Positions 32,517 to 41,481 of a stretch of 64,000 nucleotides of DNA are shown one piece after another (the first letter of the stretch is position 1; each line of letters opens with the position of its first letter). Made by a program: the position numbers and the translations under genes. This stretch comes from Rhodocyclaceae bacterium (GTDB lineage Bacteria; Pseudomonadota; Gammaproteobacteria; Burkholderiales; Rhodocyclaceae). The DNA is taken from positions 62,001-126,000 of the forward strand of contig JALNXH010000008.1 in assembly GCA_023230455.1 (NCBI GenBank). The letters are read 5' to 3'. The notes under the pieces are model-generated. The model ran no database searches and was not told where the DNA came from. It saw only the letters and a list, made by a program, of their open reading frames with translations.

Positions 32517-34312
32517 CCGACCGCTTCTTGCGGAATGACCGGCTCGATCGGCAGGCAGACGCGGAACACCGAACCTTTGCCCACCTCGCTGCTGACCTCG
32601 ATGCGCCCCTGGTGCCGCTGCACGATACTGTAGGACACCGAAAGGCCGAGGCCGGTGCCCTTGCCGACCGGCTTGGTGGTGAAAAACGGGTCGAAAATCC
32701 GCTTCAGATTTTCGGCGGGAATACCGCAACCGGAATCTTCCACCTCGACCCAGATTTCATCGCCCTGCCGTCCTGTGCGAATGCAGACCGTCCCACGAGC
32801 TTCGATGGAGTGGGCGGCATTCACCAGCAGATTCATGAATACCTGGTTGAGTTGCGACGGCAGGCAGTAAATTTTCGGTAGATCGCCGTACTGTTTCTCT
32901 ACCGTGGTCTTGTACTTGAGCTCGTTCCAGACGATGTTCAAGGTGCTGTCGAGCCCCGCGTGCACGTCCACCCACTGCCAGTTGTCCGAGCCGACGTGGG
33001 AAAACTCCTTGAGATCCTGAACGATCTTGCGCACCCGGTCGATGCCTTCGCGCGTCTCGCGCAACAGCGCCGCAACGTCTTCGCGGAGGAAAGCGATGTC
33101 GAGCTCGTCGCGCAGCCGCTGCACCGTCGCCCGGGCCGCCTCGTCCATCGCCGGTTCGGAGCGCTCGTAGGCGTCAAGCAGGGCGAAGAAGTCGCCCAGG
33201 TATTTTTCCATCGAGCCAAGGTTGGAAAAAACATAGCCGATCGGATTGTTGATTTCGTGCGCGACGCCGGCGGCAAGCTGGCCGATCGAAGCCATCTTCT
33301 CCGATTGCAGCAACTGGAGATGGGCGTCTTCGAGCTTGGTGTTGAGGGCGACGAGATCGCGCACGTGATCGGCGATCGCCTGCTGCGTGCGCTTGCGCTC
33401 GGTGATGTCGGTAAGCACCGTCAGCATATACCCCCTGCCGCCAATGGTCGTGTGCATGAGGGTGGCGTCGATCCAGAACAGTTCGCCGTTGCGTCGCTTG
33501 GAGTGCCATTCGAAATTCTGCCGTCCCTCTTGCTGCGTCTTTCTCACCAGCACATCGGCGGCGCCCTGAGTATAGGGGGGGTCTCCGCTACAAAGCTGCC
33601 CCAGGCTGAGCTGGATGAATTCCTCGCGGTTGTAGCCGAACATCTGCAACGCCGCCTCGTTGACGTCAACCATATAACCAGCCTCGTCTTCATACAGGAA
33701 GATCGCCTCGGCAATGGTATTGAAGATGGTGTGGAACCGCTCCAGGCTTGCCGCCAGTTCGTTTTCAATCCGAACGGAGTGGACGATGCGCCACAGGTCG
33801 TTGCCGATCAGTTGCAGGGTCTCCACGTCGTAAGGCGTGTAGTCGAGGTCCTTGTTGCCGACGCCGAGGATCATGCGGACTTTGCCGCTCTCGATGATGG
33901 GTACGCTGACCAGCCGCGCCATCGCAACGTGGCCCTCGGGCAGGCCTTTCTTGCCGGTCGCGTTCGGGTAGTTGTTGTAGACCACCGGTTGCCGCGTGCG
34001 GAAACAGTCGGCCCAGATGCCGGCCTGGCTGATCGGGTAGTGCCGATCGTATATCGCACTACAGTGCTTCAGCGCACCGGACGTCCAGGTGATGAGCTCC
34101 AGGGTTTCCTGATCCTCGTTCACGAAATGCAGGAAACCGCTTCGACTGTGCGTCAGCCGTTCGATCTCCTCAAGGCCGAAGGTAAGGAAATCGCGCTCGT
34201 TCGGCTTGCCGCCCAGTTCGTTGACGGCCAGCACCACTTCGACGCGATCGGTGCGGTCGCACAGATCCGGCATGCCGAACTCCGCATCGGGGTTTTTCGT
34301 GTTCTGCGTCAT
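32510..34312 (-). CDS. GAF-PAS sensor histidine kinase
   Basis: A 600-residue cytosolic kinase. A GAF-like domain fills about residues 25-185 (SRSGFLHFVNEDQETLELI, PVVYNNYPNA), a PAS domain about 200-320 (TIAEAIFLYEDEAGYMVDVN), and then HisKA with His352 in GVAHEINNPIGY and HATPase (FTTKPVGKGTGLGLSVSY). The kinase half is closely similar to that of the hemerythrin kinase encoded convergently. The start at 34312 (MTQNTKNP) lies 4 bases behind the stop of the upstream gene; the earlier in-frame start at 34384 would overlap that gene by 68 bases and adds no domain. Signal unknown. Confidence 0.9.
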   Translation of the reverse strand: MTQNTKNPDAEFGMPDLCDRTDRVEVVLAVNELGGKPNERDFLTFGLEEIERLTHSRSGFLHFVNEDQETLELITWTSGALKHCSAIYDRHYPISQAGIWADCFRTRQPVVYNNYPNATGKKGLPEGHVAMARLVSVPIIESGKVRMILGVGNKDLDYTPYDVETLQLIGNDLWRIVHSVRIENELAASLERFHTIFNTIAEAIFLYEDEAGYMVDVNEAALQMFGYNREEFIQLSLGQLCSGDPPYTQGAADVLVRKTQQEGRQNFEWHSKRRNGELFWIDATLMHTTIGGRGYMLTVLTDITERKRTQQAIADHVRDLVALNTKLEDAHLQLLQSEKMASIGQLAAGVAHEINNPIGYVFSNLGSMEKYLGDFFALLDAYERSEPAMDEAARATVQRLRDELDIAFLREDVAALLRETREGIDRVRKIVQDLKEFSHVGSDNWQWVDVHAGLDSTLNIVWNELKYKTTVEKQYGDLPKIYCLPSQLNQVFMNLLVNAAHSIEARGTVCIRTGRQGDEIWVEVEDSGCGIPAENLKRIFDPFFTTKPVGKGTGLGLSVSYSIVQRHQGRIEVSSEVGKGSVFRVCLPIEPVIPQEAVGA

Positions 34313-34316
34313 GGCA

Positions 34317-36938
34317 TCAATTCCGTCCCACACGTCGCTGTTCATAATGGCGGAAGGCATCGCGCACCGTTTCCAGCAATTCATTGTCGTCCCACGGCTT
34401 GGTCAGGAAGCAGAACAGCTCGCCGCGGTTGACCGCGTTGGTCACCGACTTCAGATCGGTGTAGCCGGAAAGCATCATGCGCACGACGTCCGGGTACATT
34501 TCGCGCACCTTGCCGAGAAACTCGCCGCCGCTCATCTGGGGCATCCGCGCGTCTGAAATAACGGCGCCGATTTCGTTGCTGGCGAGCAGTTCCAATCCCT
34601 CCTCGCCGCCCGCCGCGGTCAAAATCGTATAGCCCTCGCGCCGGAACAGCCGTTTCAGCGCCGAAAGGATGCTGGCCTCGTCATCGACCAGCAGCAGCGT
34701 GCGGTTGGGCAACGGCGCATCGACGGCGAACTCCAGCTTCCGCCGTTCGCGCAGCAGTTGTTCGAACGCCTCCGCCGGCACCGGCCGGCTGAAATAGTAG
34801 CCCTGCATTTCGTCGCAGTCGCGGCGGCGCAAAAAGCTCAACTGCGCTTCGGTTTCGACGCCTTCGGCAATCGCCGAAAGCTTGAGGCTGTGTGCCAGCG
34901 AAATCACCGCAAGAGCGATCGATGCGCTGTTCGGATCGTGGGTGATGTCCCGGACGAAGGACTGGTCGATCTTCAGTCGATCGATGGCGAAACGTTTGAG
35001 ATAGTTGAGGGAAGAAAATCCGGTGCCGAAATCGTCGATCGACAGCGTGATGGAAAGACCCTTGAGATCCTCGGTCGCCTGGATGAATGCCTCGGCGTCG
35101 GCCATGACGACGCTCTCGGTCAGTTCCAGTTCCAGATAGTGCGCGTCGAGGCCGGTCTCCGCCAGGATGGCGCCGGCAAGCTTGACCACGTCCTGGGCCA
35201 CAAACTGGCGTGCGGACATGTTCACCGCGACGGTCACCGGCGGCAGCCCGGCATCCTGCCAGGCCTTGTTCTGCGTGCAGGCGTCGCGCAACACCCAGTC
35301 TCCCAGCGGAACGATCAGGCCGCACTCTTCGGCCAACGCAATGAATTCGCCGGGCATCACCAGCCCGCGCTCGGGATGCTGCCAGCGCACCAGCGCTTCG
35401 GCGCCGATGATCTCGCCGGTTCGCAGGCTCAACTGGGGTTGGTAATGGAGAACCAGTTCGCCGCGATCGATGGCGCGACGCAATCCGTTTTCCATCTCCA
35501 GCCGCTCCAGCGAGCGTGCGTTCATTTCCGCCGCATAGAAATGGAAGCGGTTACCGCCCACGGCCTTGGCACGATACATCGCCGCCGCGGAATTTCTCAA
35601 CAAGGTGTCGCCGTCTTCGCCGTCCTTGGGGAACAGCGCAATACCCAGGCTGCCGGTGAGAAAAAGTTCGCGCCCTTCGATCTCGAATGGCGGCGTCAAC
35701 AGTTCGAGCATGATTTGCGCCAAATGCGGCGCCGTTCTTTTTTCGCTTGCCTCGGTCACCAGCACGAAATCGTCGCCGTCGAGGCGGGCCAACGTGTCCA
35801 TCTTGCGCGCGCGCTTGACGAGCCGGTGCGCCACTTCCTGCAATACCTTGTCGCCCACCGCATGGCCCAGACTGTCGTTGATGCTCTTGAAGCGATCGAG
35901 ATTGATCGTCATCACCAGCACCGTCGCACCCTCCTTGCGGCAACGTGCGATGGCGTGGGCCAGACGGTCATTCAGCAGATTGCGGTTCGGCAGACCGGTC
36001 AGGTCGTCGAAATTGGACTTGCGCTCCAATTGCTCCAGATAGCGCTTGCGTTCGCTGATGTCCTGAAGGACGACGACGGCCCCGTTGGGCTGGCCGTTTT
36101 CGACAATCGGCGTACAAGAAAATTCCAGCGTCAGCGCAGTCCCGTCCTTGCACCGGAAAAGCTCCTCCCTGCCGCGGATGGCAATACTGTTGCGGTAAAC
36201 CACCTTCAACGGGCAGGCTTCGCAGGCATCGGCTGGCGTGGGTTGGGTTCGAAAAAAAATCTCGTGGGCATTGCAGCCGATCAGCTCTTCGCGCCCATAG
36301 CCCAGCATGGCAGCCGCCGCCGGGTTGATGAAATTGATGATGCCCCCGCTATCGACACCGAAGATGCCTTCCACCGTCGAGGTCAGGATCAACTCGCGCT
36401 GGCGGTTGAGGGTTTCCCGAGCTCGTTCGCCTTCTTCGCGGAGGCGCAGGTTTTCCGCCACGCGGCGAACCACCTCTGCCTCCAGGAAGGCATTCTTGTC
36501 CTTGAGCCATTCGCGGGCGCTATAGGCGTCCAGTTGGGTCCGCACCCGCGCGAGAACCACCTCGGGCTGTATCGGCTTGGTGACGTAATCGGCGGCGCCG
36601 AGGCGCAAACCTTTGACGAGGTCGCTGGCATCGTCAAGGGCGGTAAGAAAAATCACCGGGATATCGCGCGTGGCCGGGTCCTCGCGGAGACGCCGCAAGA
36701 CCTCGTAACCGTCCATCTCCGGCATCATGACGTCAAGCAGAATCAGCGCAGGCATCGGCTCCTGTGCCGCATAACGTAGCGCCGCCAACCCCGAATTCGC
36801 CGCCCGCACGCGATAGTTCGCGGCGCACAGAATCTCGCCCAGCAGCGCCAGATTCTCGGGCATGTCGTCCACAATCAAAAGCCACGGCTGAGCGATTTCC
36901 AAAGCGGCAATCTGGTCACCCGCAGAGGACTCTTTCAT
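34317..36938 (-). CDS. REC-PAS-GGDEF-EAL-REC cyclic-di-GMP phosphodiesterase
   Basis: 873 residues with receivers at both ends: Asp69 (LILLDVMMPEMDG) and Asp796 (VISDARMPQMSG, followed by TKPWDD). The PAS domain (about 180-305) has a cysteine-containing insert (DACEACPL). The GGDEF domain is degenerate (Asp387-Gly388-Asp389-Asp390-Phe391), so diguanylate cyclase activity is doubtful. The EAL domain is intact (Glu514-Ala515-Leu516, DDFGTGFSSL, EGVETEAQL), predicting cyclic-di-GMP hydrolysis. The start at 36938 (MKESSAG) has GGAGAG upstream. First gene of the operon with the GAF-PAS kinase. Confidence 0.93.
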   Translation of the reverse strand: MKESSAGDQIAALEIAQPWLLIVDDMPENLALLGEILCAANYRVRAANSGLAALRYAAQEPMPALILLDVMMPEMDGYEVLRRLREDPATRDIPVIFLTALDDASDLVKGLRLGAADYVTKPIQPEVVLARVRTQLDAYSAREWLKDKNAFLEAEVVRRVAENLRLREEGERARETLNRQRELILTSTVEGIFGVDSGGIINFINPAAAAMLGYGREELIGCNAHEIFFRTQPTPADACEACPLKVVYRNSIAIRGREELFRCKDGTALTLEFSCTPIVENGQPNGAVVVLQDISERKRYLEQLERKSNFDDLTGLPNRNLLNDRLAHAIARCRKEGATVLVMTINLDRFKSINDSLGHAVGDKVLQEVAHRLVKRARKMDTLARLDGDDFVLVTEASEKRTAPHLAQIMLELLTPPFEIEGRELFLTGSLGIALFPKDGEDGDTLLRNSAAAMYRAKAVGGNRFHFYAAEMNARSLERLEMENGLRRAIDRGELVLHYQPQLSLRTGEIIGAEALVRWQHPERGLVMPGEFIALAEECGLIVPLGDWVLRDACTQNKAWQDAGLPPVTVAVNMSARQFVAQDVVKLAGAILAETGLDAHYLELELTESVVMADAEAFIQATEDLKGLSITLSIDDFGTGFSSLNYLKRFAIDRLKIDQSFVRDITHDPNSASIALAVISLAHSLKLSAIAEGVETEAQLSFLRRRDCDEMQGYYFSRPVPAEAFEQLLRERRKLEFAVDAPLPNRTLLLVDDEASILSALKRLFRREGYTILTAAGGEEGLELLASNEIGAVISDARMPQMSGGEFLGKVREMYPDVVRMMLSGYTDLKSVTNAVNRGELFCFLTKPWDDNELLETVRDAFRHYEQRRVGRN

Positions 36939-37241
36939 TCTGAAACTCTCCGTTCGAAATTGATCACGCAAGCCGCGCACGATCGGCTTTGAAGAACCCA
37001 AGCGGCAACCGCCGGATACCCGAAACGACCGCACCTGTCACGACTGTACCTGTCCGTCAGCCTTCGATGTAAAACGTCGCATCGCACACCCGCCTACTTT
37101 CCGCCGCCGGTTGGCTATGCGGCCCACCCTCACAGTATGCCGCGGGCGGGGAAGGAAATCCGGTTGGAAAACATTGGGCCGCCCGCAACGGTCGGCCGCC
37201 GGCTTTCTTCCCTCATGTTTCGTGGCCAGCCAACGCGCGGC
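36939..37241. other. intergenic, no gene seen
   Basis: 303 bases between the start of the REC-PAS-GGDEF-EAL-REC gene and the 3' end of the flavin oxidoreductase gene, both minus strand. It should hold the promoter of the signalling operon. I see no strong promoter, palindrome or terminator, and ORFs crossing it are antisense shadows. Confidence 0.5.
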
Positions 37242-38249
37242 TCAGCGGGCGCGGGATGTCATTTCCCACGCCCCAGCGACAACCTCGAAGGAGTGCAGGC
37301 GTGCGGCGTGGTCGAAAATCTGTGCGGTGAGCATGATCTCGTCGGCCCCCGTTTCGGCGATCAGCCGCTCCAATCCGCTACGCACGGATTCGGCTGTCCC
37401 GACAACCGAGCAGGCGGTCGCCTCATCGGCAAATGCCCGCTCGCCAGCGCTCCAATCCTGGTCGCCCTCGGCCGCGGGCGGTTCGAGCGGGCCAACCGCG
37501 CCGCGCGCAAGTTTGGCGAAACGGCTGCGCAGGGAACTGAAGAGAAAGTGCGCTTCATCCTCGCTATCCGCCGCCACCGCGTTGGCGGCCACGATGAGGT
37601 AGGGTCGCTCCAGCGCAGCGGAGGGCTGGAACCCGCTGCGATAGGCGGCGACGGCCTGCATCAGGAAACGCGGCGCGAAGTGTGAAGCGAACGCAAACGG
37701 CAAGCCGAGTTGCGCCGCAAGCGTGGCGCCGTACATGCTCGACCCCAGCAGCCAAAGTGGAACGGCAAGCCCGGCTCCGGGCACCGCCTGCACTGCTTGC
37801 CCCGGTCGCACCGGCTTGAAATACGATTGCAGTTCCAACACGTCCTGCGGAAAGCTGTCCTCGCCGCCAACCAAATGCCGGCGCAGCGCGCGGGCCGTGG
37901 TCGGATCGGTGCCCGGCGCGCGCCCCAGGCCGAGATCGATACGCCCCGGAAACAACGCTTCGAGGGTACCGAATTGTTCCGCAATCACCAGCGGCGCATG
38001 ATTCGGCAGCATGATGCCGCCGGCGCCGACGCGCAGGGTGGATGTCGCTGCGGCAATTTGGCCGATCACCACCGCAGTGGCGGCGCTGGCAACGCCGGTC
38101 ATGTTGTGATGCTCGGCCAGCCAGTAGCGCCGGTAACCCAGGCGTTCGGCATGGCGCGCGAGGTCGATGGAATTGCGCAGGGCCTCGGCCGGCGTGCCGC
38201 CGGCTACGACGGGCGCGAGATCGAGAATTGAAAGTGGAGTCGCGGCCAT
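37242..38249 (-). CDS. LLM-class flavin-dependent oxidoreductase
   Basis: A 335-residue luciferase-like monooxygenase of the YhbW group (single-chain, FMN or F420-type barrel). Recognisable segments are SILDLAPV at the N-terminus, YRRYWLAEHHNM, VGAGGIMLPNHAPLVIAEQFG, GRIDLGLGRAPGTD and DEIMLTAQIFDHAAR. Most homologues have no known substrate, and it may oxidise a catabolic intermediate or act in general stress. It lies 62 bases downstream of the alpha/beta hydrolase gene. Confidence 0.9.
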   Translation of the reverse strand: MAATPLSILDLAPVVAGGTPAEALRNSIDLARHAERLGYRRYWLAEHHNMTGVASAATAVVIGQIAAATSTLRVGAGGIMLPNHAPLVIAEQFGTLEALFPGRIDLGLGRAPGTDPTTARALRRHLVGGEDSFPQDVLELQSYFKPVRPGQAVQAVPGAGLAVPLWLLGSSMYGATLAAQLGLPFAFASHFAPRFLMQAVAAYRSGFQPSAALERPYLIVAANAVAADSEDEAHFLFSSLRSRFAKLARGAVGPLEPPAAEGDQDWSAGERAFADEATACSVVGTAESVRSGLERLIAETGADEIMLTAQIFDHAARLHSFEVVAGAWEMTSRAR

Positions 38250-38311
38250 GGTCGGGCAGGCGGAAATGGGCGGTGGAAGAACGCGATCAGTTCAATCGTT
38301 GGGGGACAAAG

Positions 38312-39175
38312 TCAGTCGTAATGCCCCGAGCTGCCGTGGTTAACGCGACGCTGCATGAACTCTATGACCGCCGCGCTGAAGGCGGTGTTGCGATCGCCGG
38401 CGACCATATGGTGCGCACCGTCAATCAACGCATATTCGGCGCTGGGCACCAGTTCGAGAAAATCGCTCACGCTTTCGTCAGTCACCAGTTCGCTCTTGCC
38501 CCCGCGAATCAGCAGTGCGGGCGCGGTGATCTGCCGTGCGGCATCCGACAGGCGTTTGTACGCATCGATTTGCAGGGTCGACGCGCGTTCCACAAATTTT
38601 GGGTCCCAGTGCCAAAGCAGACGACCGTCCTCGCGCGAACGCAGGTTTTTCATCAGTCCCGTCGTGTCGGTCGGTCGCGGCCTGTGCGGCAGGTAGGCGG
38701 CGACCGCATCCGCGGCCTCGTCGAGCGAGGCAAAACCGTTCGGCGAGCTGCGCATAAAACGCAAGATGTTTTCCGCACCGGCATGGTTGACGCGCGGCGC
38801 GATGTCCACCAGAACCAGTGCCGATGCAATCTGCGAAGAATCCTCGCCGGCCGCCAGCAAAGCCGTCACCCCGCCCAGCGAAGCCCCGATCAGCGCCGCC
38901 GGCTTACCGATCGCCGCGCAGACGGCGCGCAGATCCTCGACATACTGATCAATGGTGTAAACGCCGTCCGGCGACCAACCGCTCTCGCCATGCCCACGCA
39001 GATCCAGTGCGACGGCGTAGAACCCGTTGTCGGCCAGCGCCTCGGCCGTCTCGCCCCAGGAATAGCGTGTCTGGCCGCCGCCGTGAAGCAAAATCACCGC
39101 CGGGTTGTCCGGGTTTCCGCCGACATCGGCGGCCAGCTTCAATCCATCGCGTACGGAAAATTGTGTCGCATGCAT
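38312..39175 (-). CDS. alpha/beta hydrolase (HGGGQTR type)
   Basis: A 287-residue hydrolase with oxyanion region LLHGGGQTRYSW, nucleophile in GASLGG, and the terminal histidine in DGAHHMVAGD. Such proteins are common in degradation clusters for steroids and aromatics, often as CoA-independent esterases or C-C hydrolases; the substrate is unknown. The ribosome site is weak. An imperfect long inverted repeat (39197-39243) lies just upstream. A short remnant of a similar gene is present at 46838-46906. Confidence 0.88.
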   Translation of the reverse strand: MHATQFSVRDGLKLAADVGGNPDNPAVILLHGGGQTRYSWGETAEALADNGFYAVALDLRGHGESGWSPDGVYTIDQYVEDLRAVCAAIGKPAALIGASLGGVTALLAAGEDSSQIASALVLVDIAPRVNHAGAENILRFMRSSPNGFASLDEAADAVAAYLPHRPRPTDTTGLMKNLRSREDGRLLWHWDPKFVERASTLQIDAYKRLSDAARQITAPALLIRGGKSELVTDESVSDFLELVPSAEYALIDGAHHMVAGDRNTAFSAAVIEFMQRRVNHGSSGHYD

Positions 39176-39196
39176 AAATTCAATCGGCGCGTAAAT

Positions 39197-39243
39197 GTGT
39201 CAAAAGTGCCTCTACTGTAATTGATTCGAGGCAACACTGACAC
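39197..39243. promoter_or_regulatory. imperfect 16-bp inverted repeat upstream of hydrolase gene
   Basis: Arms at 39197-39212 and 39228-39243 match at 12 of 16 positions (outer GTGTCA and inner TGCCTC perfect) around a 15-base AT-rich centre. It begins 22 bases before the hydrolase start, a position fitting an operator or a leader stem-loop. Confidence 0.4.
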
Positions 39244-39298
39244 ACTTGTTTCGCCCTGCTGACAGCGGCTCCGGAGTACGATCCGGTTCCCCGCGCGT

Positions 39299-39334
39299 GG
39301 CAAAACTTTGCCGATCGATACGCCGCATGCGGCG
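39299..39334. repeat. two palindromes in gap before hydrolase gene
   Basis: GGCAAA-AC-TTTGCC (39299-39312) and the perfect CGCCGCATGCGGCG (39321-39334) lie in the 286-base gap 39176-39461. No gene is visible there. Their role is unknown. Confidence 0.4.
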
Positions 39335-39461
39335 CATGACAAGACGGCCCGCAGGTGCTGACGTCAGCCGTGGTTGATAACCCCGGGCGGAATGCCGCCA
39401 GCGCGCTGCCAGCGAACAGTCCGGCTCTCCCCCAAACCGCCCGTCAGGGTACTCGGCCTTG

Positions 39462-40634
39462 TCAGCCGAGGGCCGTTCCAACAGGTCTCGGCTTTTCGCA
39501 GTCATGCCCTTGGAACCGCAGCACGGGCTTGATCACTTCACCGCGCAACGAGTCGGCGATGGCTTCGTTGATTTGTTCAAAGGGATAAAAACGCAGCAGC
39601 CGGTCGAACGGAAAGCGGCCCTGGCGATAGAGCTGGATCAATTGCGGAATGAATACGGCAGGTACGCTGTCGCCTTCGCAGATGCCGCGTATCGTGCGCC
39701 CGGGAATCATCAGCATGTTGACGTCGAACCGCGCTTCGGTGCCCAGCGGCGGCGCACCAAGAATTCCGCAGGTACCGCGAATCGCCAACGCATCGATGGC
39801 CTGACGCAAGACGTCAGGGCGGCCGCTGGTCTCCAGGGTGAATTTTGTGCCACGGCCGGTGAGTGCCTGAATCGTCGTCACCGGATCCGCCTGCGCTGCA
39901 TTGACCACATGCGTCGCGCCCAACTCCTTGGCGAGATTCAGCCGGCTCGGCTGAACGTCGACCGCGATGATAGTGGTCGCGCCGGCAACCCGGGCCGCCA
40001 TGATGGCGCTCAGGCCGACGCCGCCGACGCCGAACACCGCGATGCTGTCCCCGGCACGCACCGCCAGGGCATTGAGCACGGCGCCGGCGCCTGTCTGAAT
40101 GCCACAGCCCAAGGGTCCGAGCAATTCCAGCGGGACTTCCTTGTCCACCTTGACCGTGTTGCGGCTGTGGGCGAGCGTCAGACTGGAAAACGCCGATTGA
40201 CCGAAGAAATGGTCGTGGACCTTATGGCCATGGGCATCGCAGCAGCCGGTGCTGCCGTCGCTGCGTTGGCCGGCGAGATTGAGGCCGACGAAGCTTTCGC
40301 AATACGCCGGCTCGCCGCCGGCGCAACGCGGGCAGTTGCCGCAGGACATGAAGCTGAGCACCACATGGTCGCCGGGCACCACGGTGGCGACGTTGGCGCC
40401 CACGGCCTCGACGACCCCCGCCCCTTCGTGACCGAAGACGCCGGGCAACGGGTAGGGAAAGTACTGGTCGCGCATGATCGCATCGGTATGGCAGATGCCG
40501 ACGGCCACCATCCGCACCAGCACCTCGTCGGCCCGCGGCGCTTCGACGTGGACCTGTTCGATGAGAAAGGCGCCGCCCTTCTCGCGGACAACGGCCGCCT
40601 TTGCGGCGCGGCCTGACTGCACAATTTCGCTCAT
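39462..40634 (-). CDS. zinc-dependent NAD(P) alcohol dehydrogenase (class III/aryl-alcohol type)
   Basis: A 390-residue medium-chain dehydrogenase. The catalytic zinc region GICHTD and GHEGAGVVEAVG is intact, and the structural zinc loop CGNCPRCAGGEPAYC has four cysteines. The Rossmann motif is GVGGVGLSAIMAARVAG. It probably oxidises a primary, aryl or allylic alcohol of the pathway to the aldehyde. Start at 40634 with GGGGAA upstream. Last gene of the five-gene operon that begins at 44249; a CTCGGC/GCCGAG stem overlaps its stop. Confidence 0.92.
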   Translation of the reverse strand: MSEIVQSGRAAKAAVVREKGGAFLIEQVHVEAPRADEVLVRMVAVGICHTDAIMRDQYFPYPLPGVFGHEGAGVVEAVGANVATVVPGDHVVLSFMSCGNCPRCAGGEPAYCESFVGLNLAGQRSDGSTGCCDAHGHKVHDHFFGQSAFSSLTLAHSRNTVKVDKEVPLELLGPLGCGIQTGAGAVLNALAVRAGDSIAVFGVGGVGLSAIMAARVAGATTIIAVDVQPSRLNLAKELGATHVVNAAQADPVTTIQALTGRGTKFTLETSGRPDVLRQAIDALAIRGTCGILGAPPLGTEARFDVNMLMIPGRTIRGICEGDSVPAVFIPQLIQLYRQGRFPFDRLLRFYPFEQINEAIADSLRGEVIKPVLRFQGHDCEKPRPVGTALG

Positions 40635-40667
40635 GACGTTCCCCAGTTTCGCGAATACGGCGGCGCT

Positions 40668-41444
40668 TCAGGCCAGAAGAACGGAGTGTCCGGCATCAAC
40701 CGGGAGCACGACGCCGTTGATAAACGATCCGGCGTCGCTGGCCAGCAACAACACGGCGCCGTCGAGTTCCTCCACCCGGCCGACCCGCTTGGACGGCAGG
40801 CGATCGACTTCGGCTTTGCCCTGCTCGGTCTCGAAATACCAGTCCACCATGTCGGTGGAGAAATAGCCGGGGGCAATGGCGTTGCAGCGGATGCCGGTGC
40901 CGAACAGGTCCGCCGCCACCTGGCGGGTGAACTGGTTCAGCGCCGCCTTGATGCTGCCGTAGGCCGGAACGTTGCGCAATACCTGGATGCCGGTCACCGA
41001 GGTGACGTTGACAATGGCCCCGCCCTGTTTGGCGGCGAGCAGACGGTTGGTGAACTCCCGCGACATGCGCATGTTGCCGGTGAAATTGACGTTGATCAGA
41101 TTGTTCCAGTCGTTGTCGTCCACCTGCGGAAACGGCGAAAAAACAATCTGGCCGGCGTTGTTGATCAGCGTGTCGACACGGCCGAAAGCCTTCTCCGCCG
41201 CGTCGAAGGCGCTGCGCACGCTGTCCGAGCTGGCGATGTCGAGCGAAACCGCCACGGCCTGACCGCCGGCGGTGCGGATGGCCTCCGCCGTGGCTTCGAT
41301 CTTGTCCGCGCGCCGTGCGGCGCAGACCACCTTGGCGCCGGCGCCCGCCAGCGTCCTAGCGAAGCGCGCACCCATGCCGGTACCGGCACCCGTCACCAGG
41401 GCGACGCGCCCTGCCATCGAAAACAGTTTGTTCGAATCGGTCAT
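40668..41444 (-). CDS. short-chain dehydrogenase/reductase
   Basis: A 258-residue classical SDR, NAD(P)-dependent. The Rossmann motif TGAGTGMGARFA, NNAG, a serine in NVTSVTG, the Tyr-x3-Lys pair in PAYGSIKAALN and the C-terminal NGVVLPVDAGHS are all intact. It probably acts on a hydroxyacyl or ring alcohol. AGGAGA precedes the ATG. Part of the operon 44249-39462, 34 bases before the alcohol dehydrogenase. Confidence 0.93.
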   Translation of the reverse strand: MTDSNKLFSMAGRVALVTGAGTGMGARFARTLAGAGAKVVCAARRADKIEATAEAIRTAGGQAVAVSLDIASSDSVRSAFDAAEKAFGRVDTLINNAGQIVFSPFPQVDDNDWNNLINVNFTGNMRMSREFTNRLLAAKQGGAIVNVTSVTGIQVLRNVPAYGSIKAALNQFTRQVAADLFGTGIRCNAIAPGYFSTDMVDWYFETEQGKAEVDRLPSKRVGRVEELDGAVLLLASDAGSFINGVVLPVDAGHSVLLA

Positions 41445-41481
41445 TGCTTTCTCCTACCTACGGAATGGATGGTGCGATTTG

